Shown in pieces: positions 7,774 to 13,816 of a stretch of 21,543 nt of DNA. The translations under genes and the position numbers were made by a program. Source of the DNA: DATHGT01 sp035317605. Its GTDB lineage: Bacteria > Methylomirabilota > Methylomirabilia > Rokubacteriales > CSP1-6. Position 1 is the stretch's first letter, and the number at the start of each line of letters is the position of its first letter. Under the pieces are notes generated by a model. That model saw nothing but the letters and a program-made list of their open reading frames with translations. It was not told the origin of the DNA and ran no database searches. The stretch is taken from positions 1 to 21,543 of the forward strand of contig DATHGT010000185.1 in NCBI GenBank assembly GCA_035317605.1. The letters are read 5' to 3'.

Positions 7774-8790
7774 TTAGACCCTCCCGGGTTGATCGCTGTC
7801 GGCACGCGTGCTTCGAGGAGCGCCCAGGGTTTCCCGGGGCGCGACGAGCGCGGGGGACTCGGGGGACCCGTGGCTAGACCCCCCATCTGGTCGATTGCGC
7901 TTGACCTGGTCGGAAAGCTTGCAGAACGCGCACACGGTCCCGGTCGTGACCTGACCGCAGCGCTCGCACTCGTTCAGCGTCACCGCCTCCACGCGCTCGA
8001 ACGCCGCCCGCGCCTTGTCCAGGAAGCCGAACAGGAAATTGTGCTTGGCGCCCGGCGACGCCTCCTCCATGCGCGTGAGGATCTCCTTGTGCGCGATGGA
8101 CGTGGCGCCGGCCGCGAACGGGCACTCCTCGACGATGTAGTCGATGCCCCGCAGGAACGCGTAGGCCGCGGTCTCGCGCTCGGAGAGCCGGTAGAGCGGC
8201 TTCACCCGACGGACGAGCTTGGGATGCGTGGCGGCGAGCGCGGGCGACTGCCGCGGCAGCGCGTCGGTCTGCCAGTGCATCACCGAGCCGAACAGCGTCG
8301 CCGCCTCGTCGTCGAGGTTGTGTCCGGTCGCGACGACCGGGAACCCCTGCTCGAGGGCAACCCGGTTCATCAGGTAGCGCTTGGAGAGTCCGCACCCGGA
8401 GCACGGCGGCCGCCGCGTCACCTGCTTGATCACCGGCACCGGCGCGCCCACCTCGTCGGCCACCTTCGACACGATCAGCGGCACCGCGTGCGCTTCCGCG
8501 AACGCCTCGCACTTCGCGCGCGACTCGACCGAGTAGTCGAAGATGCCGAGGTCGAGGTAGAGCCCGGTGGTCGTGTAGCCGTCGGCGATGAGCGCGTCCC
8601 ACAGGGCCAGCGAATCCTTGCCGCCGGAGACCGCCACCAGCACCCGCTCGTCGCGGCCGAACATGCGGTACTTGCGGATGGCCTCGCGGATCTGGTTCTG
8701 GAAGAACGCGACGAAGTCATCGGTGCAGAAGGCCGCGTTGTGCCGCCGCAGCTCGATGTTCGCCCGCCCCCCGCACTTCGTGCACTTCAT
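7774..8790 (-). CDS. ttuA: TtuA-type tRNA 2-thiouridine synthetase with repeat-encoded C-terminal tail
   Basis: This 338-residue enzyme of the TtuA/TtcA/Ncs6 group activates a tRNA uridine by adenylation and inserts sulfur from a ubiquitin-like carrier. The PP-loop VSGGKDS is at 54-60. C130 and C133 (PPCSGCG) plus C223 (EECPF) match the three [4Fe-4S] cysteines of Thermus TtuA almost exactly. An N-terminal zinc finger (C3, C6, H17, C22) and a C-terminal one (C275, C278, C287, C290) complete the TtuA architecture. The stop of the upstream sulfur carrier overlaps the start as ATGA. The protein continues about 45 residues past the last zinc finger, and from residue 302 this tail is encoded by a dispersed repeat. 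It is probably not functional sequence. The tRNA position (54, 34 or 32) is inferred from architecture only. Confidence 0.93.
   Translation of the reverse strand: MKCTKCGGRANIELRRHNAAFCTDDFVAFFQNQIREAIRKYRMFGRDERVLVAVSGGKDSLALWDALIADGYTTTGLYLDLGIFDYSVESRAKCEAFAEAHAVPLIVSKVADEVGAPVPVIKQVTRRPPCSGCGLSKRYLMNRVALEQGFPVVATGHNLDDEAATLFGSVMHWQTDALPRQSPALAATHPKLVRRVKPLYRLSERETAAYAFLRGIDYIVEECPFAAGATSIAHKEILTRMEEASPGAKHNFLFGFLDKARAAFERVEAVTLNECERCGQVTTGTVCAFCKLSDQVKRNRPDGGSSHGSPESPALVAPRETLGAPRSTRADSDQPGRV
7814..7886 (-). repeat. Dispersed 73-bp repeat, copy B, inside the 3' end of ttuA
   Basis: This copy is inverted relative to 6799-6871 and identical to it at 63 of 73 positions. It begins at TtuA codon 302 and encodes Pro/Ser/Arg-rich sequence (GGSSHGSPESPALVAPRETL) unlike TtuA. 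The symmetric C-rich hairpin of copy A is degraded here by C/T changes, as expected if a terminator-like structure were harmful inside an open reading frame. Confidence 0.85.
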
Positions 8791-8987
8791 GTCAGGCCGC
8801 CACTCATGACCGGGCGCAGCTCGATGGTGTCGGTGTCGTCGACGAGCTGGTCGGCGGTGATCAGGGTGTCGCCGCGGATCACGATCACGCTTTCGGGGAT
8901 CACGTTGAGATCTTTCAACACGTCCTTCACGCGACGGCCACCCGCGATCTCGACCTCGCGCCGGGGGTTTCGGAGCAACACCTTCAC
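8787..8987 (-). CDS. ttuB: ThiS/MoaD/TtuB-like ubiquitin-fold sulfur carrier
   Basis: This 66-residue beta-grasp protein (MKVLLRN...VKDVLKDLNVIPESVIVIRGDTLITADQLVDDTDTIELRPVMSGG-LT) has the ThiS/MoaD profile, including the near-C-terminal di-glycine that is adenylated and thiocarboxylated to deliver sulfur. Unlike mature ThiS or TtuB, two residues (Leu-Thr) follow the Gly-Gly. The start is GTG at 8987, and its stop overlaps the ttuA start by 4 nt. The partnership with ttuA makes a TtuB-like role in tRNA 2-thiolation the best guess; molybdopterin or thiamine sulfur transfer are alternatives. No Shine-Dalgarno is visible, and a TACTAT box lies 7 bp upstream of the GTG. The E1-like activating enzyme is not in this window. 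Confidence 0.85.
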   Translation of the reverse strand: MKVLLRNPRREVEIAGGRRVKDVLKDLNVIPESVIVIRGDTLITADQLVDDTDTIELRPVMSGGLT

Positions 8988-8994
8988 GTTGGTG

Positions 8995-9000
8995 ATAGTA
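8995..9000 (-). promoter_or_regulatory. Candidate -10 box for the ttuBA operon
   Basis: The minus strand reads TACTAT here, 7 bp before the GTG start of the sulfur carrier. No ribosome binding site and no clear -35 hexamer are visible, so a leaderless transcript is likely if this box is used. Confidence 0.4.
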
Positions 9001-9033
9001 ACACCGCGAACCGGCGCGTCTGCCGCGCCCGTC

Positions 9034-9056
9034 GGTCGCGCGCTTCGCGCGCGACC
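9034..9056 (-). terminator. GC-rich hairpin after the anti-sigma gene
   Basis: ggtcgcgcgc (9034-9043) pairs perfectly with gcgcgcgacc (9047-9056) across a ttc loop. It lies 5 bp beyond the anti-sigma stop codon and before the ttuBA promoter region. It has no T-run. Confidence 0.6.
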
Positions 9057-9060
9057 CGCG

Positions 9061-9840
9061 CTACTTCGCCGACGCGAGGACGATGGGGCCGGTGGGCGCG
9101 GGGACGCCGCCGGCGGGCTCGAGCGTGACCGCGAAGACGTCCACGGGCGAGCGCGTCGGCGCGACGGGATGAGTCGCGCGGCCCGAGGCGTCCACCGTGA
9201 AGAGACCGGCGGGACGCGGCTGTCCCCCGCTGATCGTCCACAGCTCGTAGACCTTGCCGGCCGGCGCCGCCGGGACGTTCGCGACCACGAGATACCCGCC
9301 CTTGGCGTCGTCCCAGACCAGCCGGCCCCACGCCTCGTCGCCGGGACCCGATCCGCGGAGCGCGACCACGCGCGCCGCCGGGTCGCTCAGGAGATCGTTC
9401 ACGCCCTGGGCGACGGCGAGCCGATCGCGCAGCTCCGCCTCCTGGCGGTGAAGCTCGGCGCGCACCCTCGCGGTCTCGCGGGCCATGGCGCCGATGCGCG
9501 CCTCGTAGCGCGACGCCACGAAGCCGGCGGCGAACGCGGAGACCCCGACGACCGCGGCGGCGCTGACCGCGGCCCAGCGCAGCCAGCTCCGGCGGCGCGT
9601 CGCGCGCGCGGACCCCGTCGCGGACACCCGACGCATGAGGTCGGTCTTGACGTGGGCCGGGGGGATCATCGGCGGCGCGTCGCGCGCGACGTCGGCCAGC
9701 GTCTCGGCGTGCTCGCGTACCGCCTCGGCGCACTCGACGCAGCCGCCGGCCAAGTGCTCCTCGAACTGCGAGCGCTCCTCGCCGTCGAGCGCGCCGAGCA
9801 CGTACACCGCCGCCTGGGTCTCGTACGGCTCGTGGGTCAT
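9061..9840 (-). CDS. RskA-type membrane anti-sigma factor
   Basis: This 259-residue protein should sequester the adjacent ECF sigma factor. The cytoplasmic N-terminus has the zinc anti-sigma pattern: H29 followed by C34-x2-C37 within FEEHLAGGCVECAEAV. A single membrane segment spans about residues 85-108 (WLRWAAVSAAAVVGVSAFAAGFVAS). Next comes a charged, probably coiled-coil stretch (about 112-150, ARVRAELHRQEAELRDRL). The extracytoplasmic RskA domain (about 155-259) contains the typical YLVVANVPAAPAGKVYELWTI and VFAVTLEPAGG strands. Its ATG overlaps the sigma gene stop by 4 nt (ATGA), the usual coupling of the pair. The inducing signal is unknown; RskA-type factors are released by regulated intramembrane proteolysis. 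Confidence 0.93.
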   Translation of the reverse strand: MTHEPYETQAAVYVLGALDGEERSQFEEHLAGGCVECAEAVREHAETLADVARDAPPMIPPAHVKTDLMRRVSATGSARATRRRSWLRWAAVSAAAVVGVSAFAAGFVASRYEARIGAMARETARVRAELHRQEAELRDRLAVAQGVNDLLSDPAARVVALRGSGPGDEAWGRLVWDDAKGGYLVVANVPAAPAGKVYELWTISGGQPRPAGLFTVDASGRATHPVAPTRSPVDVFAVTLEPAGGVPAPTGPIVLASAK

Positions 9841-10376
9841 GTCGCCGGCTTCATGATCTCGCGCAGACGGACCAGGCCCGTCCGCATCCGGGTCTTCACC
9901 GTCCCCAGCGGTTGCTTGAGCCGCTCCGCGATCTCGGTCTGCGTGAGCCCTCCGTAGTAGGCCAGCTCGATCACCTCGCGCTGGTGCTCGGGCAGCCGCT
10001 CGAGCACGTCGGCCACCACGACGCGGTCGGCCGCTCGCTGCGCGGGGTCGCCGCGGTCCGCGGCCATCGCCTCGTCGAGGGGCGCCACGAACGTCTCACC
10101 CCTTCTACGAACGGCGCGCACCCGATCGATGGCCCGGGTGCGCGCCCGCATGACGATCCAGGCCTCCGGGCTGCCGCGGGCGGGGTCGTAGCGGGCCGCC
10201 GCCTGCCAGGCCTCCCAGAAGACCTCCTGGAGGACGTCGGCCGCGTCGGCGGAGTCCTGGACGATCCGGAGGATCAAGGGATACACGAGGCGGGCGTAGC
10301 GGTCGTAGAAGCGGCCACACGCGTCGGAATCGCCCTCGGCCATCTGCCGGATCAGGTCTTCGGCCGCCCACGCCAT
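9837..10376 (-). CDS. ECF sigma factor, SigK/RpoE-like
   Basis: This 179-residue sigma-70 family protein has only regions 2 and 4. Region 2 spans about residues 20-90: FYDRYARLVYPLILRIV for core binding, and DVLQEVFWEAWQ with RAIDRVRAVRRR for -10 recognition. Region 4 covers about 118-176 (LERLPEHQREVIELAYYGGLTQTEIAERLKQPLGTVKTRMRTGLVRLRE), with a clear helix-turn-helix for -35 binding. It forms a two-gene operon with the anti-sigma factor. The divergent haemoglobin lipoprotein gene starts 85 bp away and is a possible regulon member. The ATG at 10376 has GGAAG 4 bases upstream and a TATATT box (10392-10387). Confidence 0.95.
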   Translation of the reverse strand: MAWAAEDLIRQMAEGDSDACGRFYDRYARLVYPLILRIVQDSADAADVLQEVFWEAWQAAARYDPARGSPEAWIVMRARTRAIDRVRAVRRRGETFVAPLDEAMAADRGDPAQRAADRVVVADVLERLPEHQREVIELAYYGGLTQTEIAERLKQPLGTVKTRMRTGLVRLREIMKPAT

Positions 10377-10386
10377 GCGGCTTCCG

Positions 10387-10392
10387 AATATA
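10387..10392 (-). promoter_or_regulatory. Candidate -10 box of the sigma/anti-sigma operon
   Basis: The minus strand reads TATATT, 10 bp before the sigma factor ATG, with GGAAG between the two. No -35 match was found at the usual spacing, so an activator or autoregulated ECF promoter elsewhere in the gap is also possible. Confidence 0.35.
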
Positions 10393-10460
10393 CGCGAAAT
10401 CCGCCCCGCCCCCCTCGCGCGTAGACGAGTCAGGGCGCATCACGACAAGGAGGATCGACC

Positions 10461-10907
10461 ATGAAGATGGTGGGAGCGCTGGCGGTGGGGGCGGTGGCGG
10501 TCATGCTGATGGCGTGCAGCAGCAGCATGGAGAGCGGCAAGTCGATGGCGGAGCCGTCGCTCTACGAGCGGCTGGGCGGCAAGCCGGCCATCACCGCGGT
10601 GGTCGACGATTTCGTCGGCAACGTGGCCAACGACACGCGGATCAACAAGCGCTTCGCGAACGCCGACATCCCGCGGCTGAAGGCCCGGCTCGTCGATCAG
10701 GTGTGCGAAGCCACCGGCGGGCCCTGCAAGTACACGGGCGCCAGCATGCGCGACGCCCACACGGGCATGAACATCACCGACGCCGAGTTCAACGCCCTCG
10801 TCGAGGACCTCGTGAAGTCGCTCGACAAGTTCAAGGTCCCCGCGAAGGAAAAGAACGAGCTCCTGGGCGCGCTCGGCGGCATGAAGGGCGACATCGTCGG
10901 GAAGTAG
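10461..10907 (+). CDS. Group 1 truncated haemoglobin lipoprotein
   Basis: This 148-residue protein begins with a lipoprotein signal peptide (MKMVGALAVGAVAVMLMAC). The lipobox LMAC gives acylation at C19, so it should be membrane-anchored facing the periplasm or cell exterior. The rest is a 2-over-2 truncated globin: LYERLGGKPAITAVVDDF, then ADIPRLKARLVDQVCEATGGPCKYTG, then the proximal haem ligand H100 in DAHTGMNITDAEFNALVEDL. At the usual B10 tyrosine position (DFY) there is V52, and the E11 position is Leu, so the polar distal pair of HbN-type globins is missing. C82 and C89 could form a disulfide. AAGGAGG lies about 7 bases before the ATG. It diverges from the sigma factor gene. Haem or gas sensing, or electron transfer, is more likely than NO dioxygenation. 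Confidence 0.92.
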   Translation: MKMVGALAVGAVAVMLMACSSSMESGKSMAEPSLYERLGGKPAITAVVDDFVGNVANDTRINKRFANADIPRLKARLVDQVCEATGGPCKYTGASMRDAHTGMNITDAEFNALVEDLVKSLDKFKVPAKEKNELLGALGGMKGDIVGK

Positions 10908-10924
10908 ACGCGCGGCTTTCGCCG

Positions 10925-10959
10925 CTCGCCATGCCGGCAGGCCTCGCCGGCATGGCGAG
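10925..10959. terminator. Perfect 14-bp stem hairpin between converging genes
   Basis: ctcgccatgccggc (10925-10938) pairs perfectly with gccggcatggcgag (10946-10959) around a 7-base loop. It lies 17 bp after the globin stop and 19 bp before the end of the converging coiled-coil gene, so it can serve both strands. It has no T-run. Confidence 0.7.
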
Positions 10960-10978
10960 GACGGCGCAGCGGAAGCGT

Positions 10979-11365
10979 CTAGCGATCGAGACGCTGTTCG
11001 AGGTCTTCGATCCGGACCTGGAGCGCGGCGACGTGCTGCTTCAACTCGGCCAGATCACGCTCCAGGATCTCGCGGCGCGCCCCTTCATCGGCGTGGCCCG
11101 CCTCGATGCGGCGCAGCGCTTGCGTGATCGCGAAGTACTCCTGCTCGACCCGCTCGAGGCGCCGGTAGAGCTCATCGAAATGGCCGAGCATCTCACGCCG
11201 CAGGTCGGTAATTTGATGCTCCACGCCGTCGATGCGCCGATCAATCGAGTCGAAGCGACGCGCAACTTCTTCGAACTGTAGGCCGATTTGCCCGAACTGC
11301 CCGTCGATCTCGTTGAACCGGCGCTCGAGGAACTCGCGGAGGTCGTCGTGGTCGGTCGGCGACAT
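10979..11365 (-). CDS. Coiled-coil protein of unknown function
   Basis: This 128-residue, highly charged protein has heptad-like hydrophobic spacing almost throughout (FLERRFNEIDGQFGQIGLQFEEVARRFDSIDRRIDGVEHQI, then LYRRLERVEQEY and LKQHVAALQVRIEDLEQRL). It has no signal peptide, membrane segment, cysteine or recognisable catalytic motif, so it is probably a cytoplasmic oligomerising scaffold. The ATG at 11365 is preceded by AGAGG at a suitable distance. It is monocistronic and converges on the globin gene. I do not recognise a named family; similar short coiled-coil proteins are often annotated only as hypothetical. Confidence 0.8.
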   Translation of the reverse strand: MSPTDHDDLREFLERRFNEIDGQFGQIGLQFEEVARRFDSIDRRIDGVEHQITDLRREMLGHFDELYRRLERVEQEYFAITQALRRIEAGHADEGARREILERDLAELKQHVAALQVRIEDLEQRLDR

Positions 11366-11444
11366 GACACCTCTCTATCGCACCGTGGCTCCGCGTTCAA
11401 GTCTGTATCCATTTGTCCACAGGAGAGCTGGCCCGAACGAGCCG

Positions 11445-11474
11445 TTGTCGCGAGTTACGTCACCGGCATACACT
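11445..11474 (+). promoter_or_regulatory. Candidate promoter of the cupin pair
   Basis: TTGTCG at 11445-11450 and TACACT at 11469-11474 are separated by 18 bp. The -10 box ends 7 bp before the ATG at 11482, which has no good Shine-Dalgarno, so the transcript would be leaderless or nearly so. Confidence 0.4.
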
Positions 11475-11481
11475 CGGCGGC

Positions 11482-11988
11482 ATGGCGGCGAGGACCGCGG
11501 CGGACTGGATCGCGGCGCTGGGCCTCTTGCCGCATCCGGAAGGCGGCTTCTATCGAGAGACGTATCGCGCGCCGGAGCTCATCGCCGCCGACCACTTGCC
11601 CGCGCGCTTCGGCGGGGCGCGCGTCTACGCGACCGCGATCTATTTCCTGCTGCCGGGAGATCAGGTCTCCGCGCTCCACCGCATCAAGTCCGACGAGATC
11701 TGGCACTTCTACGCGGGCACCGCGCTCACCCTGACCCTGATTCACCCGGACGGACGGCTCGAGACCCCGCGACTCGGCCCCGATCCCGAGCGAGGCGAGA
11801 ACTTTCAAGTGCTGGTGCCCTCCGGCTGCTGGTACGGCGCGGCGGTGGACGATCCCGGCGGCTACGCGCTCGTCGGCGGCACCGTCGCGCCGGGTTTCGA
11901 CTTCGCGGATTTCGAGCTCGCCGATCGCCAGACGCTCCTGGCGAGCTTCCCCCAGCACCGCCAAACGATCCTGCGGCTCACGCGTTGA
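11482..11988 (+). CDS. DUF985 / cupin_5 family protein
   Basis: This 168-residue single-domain cupin belongs to the DUF985 group (yeast YML079w-like). Visible signatures are LGLLPHPEGGFYRETYRAP, YFLLPGDQVSALHRIKSDEIWHFYAGTALTLTLI, then FQVLVPSGCWYGAAV and GYALVGGTVAPGFDFADFEL. The conserved His and Glu of the SALHRIKSDEIWHFY segment would line the barrel, as in metal- or ligand-binding cupins. No reaction is established for the family; sugar binding or isomerase-like roles have been proposed. The ATG at 11482 matches the family start. An upstream TTG in frame adds only unconserved residues. Its stop overlaps the TTG start of the next cupin gene. Confidence 0.92.
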   Translation: MAARTAADWIAALGLLPHPEGGFYRETYRAPELIAADHLPARFGGARVYATAIYFLLPGDQVSALHRIKSDEIWHFYAGTALTLTLIHPDGRLETPRLGPDPERGENFQVLVPSGCWYGAAVDDPGGYALVGGTVAPGFDFADFELADRQTLLASFPQHRQTILRLTR

Positions 11989-12308
11989 CCACGGGCAGCA
12001 ACCTCTTCGACGACCTGCCCACCCAGCTCCCGCACGAGCTGATCGAGGTGCTGGCGCAATCCGGCGCCGTGCGACTGGAGCGCATCGTCTCATCAGGCCA
12101 CGCCACCCCGCCCGGTCACTGGTACGACCAGGACACCAACGAATGGGTGGTGTTGCTCAGCGGCGCCGCCATCCTCCGCTTCGAAGACGAGCCAGATCCG
12201 AGACGCCTCGCCCCCGGCGACTGGCTCGACATACGAGCACACCGCCGCCACCGCGTAGAGTGGACCGCCCCCGACGGACCAACAGTCTGGCTCGCCCTGC
12301 ACTACTGA
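11985..12308 (+). CDS. Small cupin-domain protein, TTG start
   Basis: This is a 107-residue single cupin: NLFDDLPTQLPHELIEVLAQSGAVRLERIVSSGHATPPGHWYDQDTNEWVVLLSGAAILRFEDEPDPRRLAPGDWLDIRAHRRHRVEWTAPDGPTVWLALHY (quoted to show the whole core is intact). Cupin motif 1 is GHWYDQDTNEWVVLLSG and motif 2 is LAPGDWLDIRAHRRHRVEWT, giving candidate metal ligands His, Glu and His. No ATG or GTG lies near the domain start. The TTG at 11985 overlaps the previous stop (TTGA), so I take it as a coupled start; codons upstream of it lie inside the preceding cupin gene. The function is unknown. Two unlike cupins in tandem suggest a shared small-molecule substrate, but nothing nearby names it. Confidence 0.82.
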   Translation: MTTGSNLFDDLPTQLPHELIEVLAQSGAVRLERIVSSGHATPPGHWYDQDTNEWVVLLSGAAILRFEDEPDPRRLAPGDWLDIRAHRRHRVEWTAPDGPTVWLALHY

Positions 12309-12349
12309 CGAACTGACGATCCGCTCCCCAACACCGACCGTCCCCGCGA

Positions 12350-12497
12350 GGCGGGAGGTCGGGCGGGGTGGGGGCCGCTCAGCGATCCGTGGTGTAGGTG
12401 TCGCCGCGGGATACGGGTGACGAAGCGAGCGCGCCCAACAGTCGCCGTCACAGTCAGTCGGATCGTCGAGCGGCCCCCACCCCGCCGACCTCCCGCC
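12350..12497. repeat. Long snap-back inverted repeat
   Basis: The 31-nt left arm (12350-12380) and 30-nt right arm (12468-12497) are complementary except for one extra G. The pairing extends inward through gcgatccg/cggatcgt and outward through a few more bases. The 87-nt interior has no clear open reading frame. The element fills most of the 211-bp gap between the converging cupin and PaaK-like genes. It could be a bidirectional terminator, a MITE-like element or a structured RNA; the sequence alone does not choose between these. Confidence 0.85.
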
Positions 12498-12519
12498 CAC
12501 GCGCCGCGCCGCCTCGCCG

Positions 12520-13797
12520 CTACGACGAGCGCCGAACGACGCGCTGGGCTTTGAGCTCGTAGCGTGGCAAAGATCGCGGGGGAACCGCGGCCACTTCCAG
12601 GCGCAGGCCGAGGTCGACGCGGAAGGCTTCGCGCATGGCCACGGCGATGGACGCGTCCTCGACCTCGACGAGCACGCGCAATTCGTCGAGGGCGCCGTCG
12701 CGGAAGACCTCGATCTGGAACTCGTCGACCGCGGGAAACCGCCGGACGATGCCTTCGATGGCGGCGGGGAACACGTTGACCCCGCGCACGATCAGCATGT
12801 CGTCGAGCCGCCCGAGGATCCCGCCGGGCAGGCGCGCGAACGTCCGCCCGCACGCGCACGGCTCCTGGGCGAGCCGCACACGATCGCCCGTGCGATAGCG
12901 CACGAGCGGTGAGCCCAGGCGCCCGAGATTGGTCAGCACCAGCTCGCCCTCCACCGCCGCGCGGCCGGTGTCGGGATCGACGACCTCGGCGATGAACTCG
13001 GTCTCGTTGACGTGCAGCCCCGATTGCTCGGCGCACTCGAACCCATACGCGCCCATCTCGGTCATGCCCGCGTGATCGAACGCGCGCGCGCCCCAGCCCG
13101 CCTCGATCCGCGCGCGCACCGCGGGAATGCCCGCGCCCGGCTCCCCCGCGTGCACGGTCACCCGCACGGGCAGCGTGGCGGGATCGATCCCCCGCTCGCG
13201 CGCGATCTCCAGCAGGTGCAGCGCGTAGGACGGCGTGCACACCAGTGCGGTGGCGCCGAGCCGCTCCATCCAGGCGAGCCGCGTGGGTGAGTCCTGGCCC
13301 CCGCCGGGAATGGTCAAGGCCCCGAGTGCGCGCGAGCCCTCGAAGCCCGCCCAGAACCCCACGAAGAGGCCGAACGAGAACGGAAAGAAGATGCGATCCG
13401 ACGGCCCGAGCCCGGCCCCGCGCAGCACGAAGCCCCAGCAGCGCGCCCACCAGTCCCACGACTCCTGGGTGTCGAGCCAGTAGAGCGGCTGGCCGCTGGT
13501 GCCGGAGGTCCGGTGCACGCGCACGTAGCGCTCCAGTGGATACGTCAGGTTGCGGCCGAACGGCGGGTGCGCGAGCTGATCGTCGACCAGCTCCCTTTTG
13601 GTGGTGAACGGCAGCCGCGCGAAGTCGTTCCAGTCGCGCAGGTCCCCGGCCGCCCGGATGCCCGCGGCCCCCCACTTGTCGCGCAGGAACGCGTTGCCTT
13701 CCCCCGCGAGCGCCTCGTCGGCGAGGCGGCGAAAGCAGCGCCACTGGAGCGCGCGGATCGCGGAGAGCGGCAGCGACTCGAGGGCGGGGTCGAACAC
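12520..13797 (-). CDS. PaaK-like aryl-CoA ligase
   Basis: This 425-residue protein is an adenylate-forming enzyme of the phenylacetate-CoA ligase type, which is shorter than the usual acyl-CoA ligases and normally about 430 residues. The ATP-binding P-loop RTSGTSGQP is at 96-104. Further motifs are TVHAGEPGAGIPAVR, DHAGMTEMGAYGFEC, LVRYRTGDRVRL, the cysteine pair of EPCACGRTF typical of PaaK, and GRLDDMLIVRGVNVFPAAIE. The start is GTG at 13797, 19 bp after the benzoate-CoA ligase stop, with GAGG upstream, so the two ligases form an operon. The substrate is not readable from sequence. In this setting phenylacetate, 4-hydroxybenzoate or another aryl acid is plausible. Confidence 0.9.
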   Translation of the reverse strand: MFDPALESLPLSAIRALQWRCFRRLADEALAGEGNAFLRDKWGAAGIRAAGDLRDWNDFARLPFTTKRELVDDQLAHPPFGRNLTYPLERYVRVHRTSGTSGQPLYWLDTQESWDWWARCWGFVLRGAGLGPSDRIFFPFSFGLFVGFWAGFEGSRALGALTIPGGGQDSPTRLAWMERLGATALVCTPSYALHLLEIARERGIDPATLPVRVTVHAGEPGAGIPAVRARIEAGWGARAFDHAGMTEMGAYGFECAEQSGLHVNETEFIAEVVDPDTGRAAVEGELVLTNLGRLGSPLVRYRTGDRVRLAQEPCACGRTFARLPGGILGRLDDMLIVRGVNVFPAAIEGIVRRFPAVDEFQIEVFRDGALDELRVLVEVEDASIAVAMREAFRVDLGLRLEVAAVPPRSLPRYELKAQRVVRRSS

Positions 13798-13816
13798 GGT
13801 CAGGCCCTCAGGCCTC

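Noticed and set aside
7738..9957. Long plus-strand open frame opposite ttuBA and the anti-sigma gene
   Set aside because: It overlaps four well-supported genes on the other strand, shows no family features, and reflects high GC content.
12302..13744. Alternative 480-codon frame over the PaaK-like gene
   Set aside because: It is Arg/Ala/Pro-rich without motifs, while the overlapping frame carries the SGTSG P-loop and other ligase signatures.
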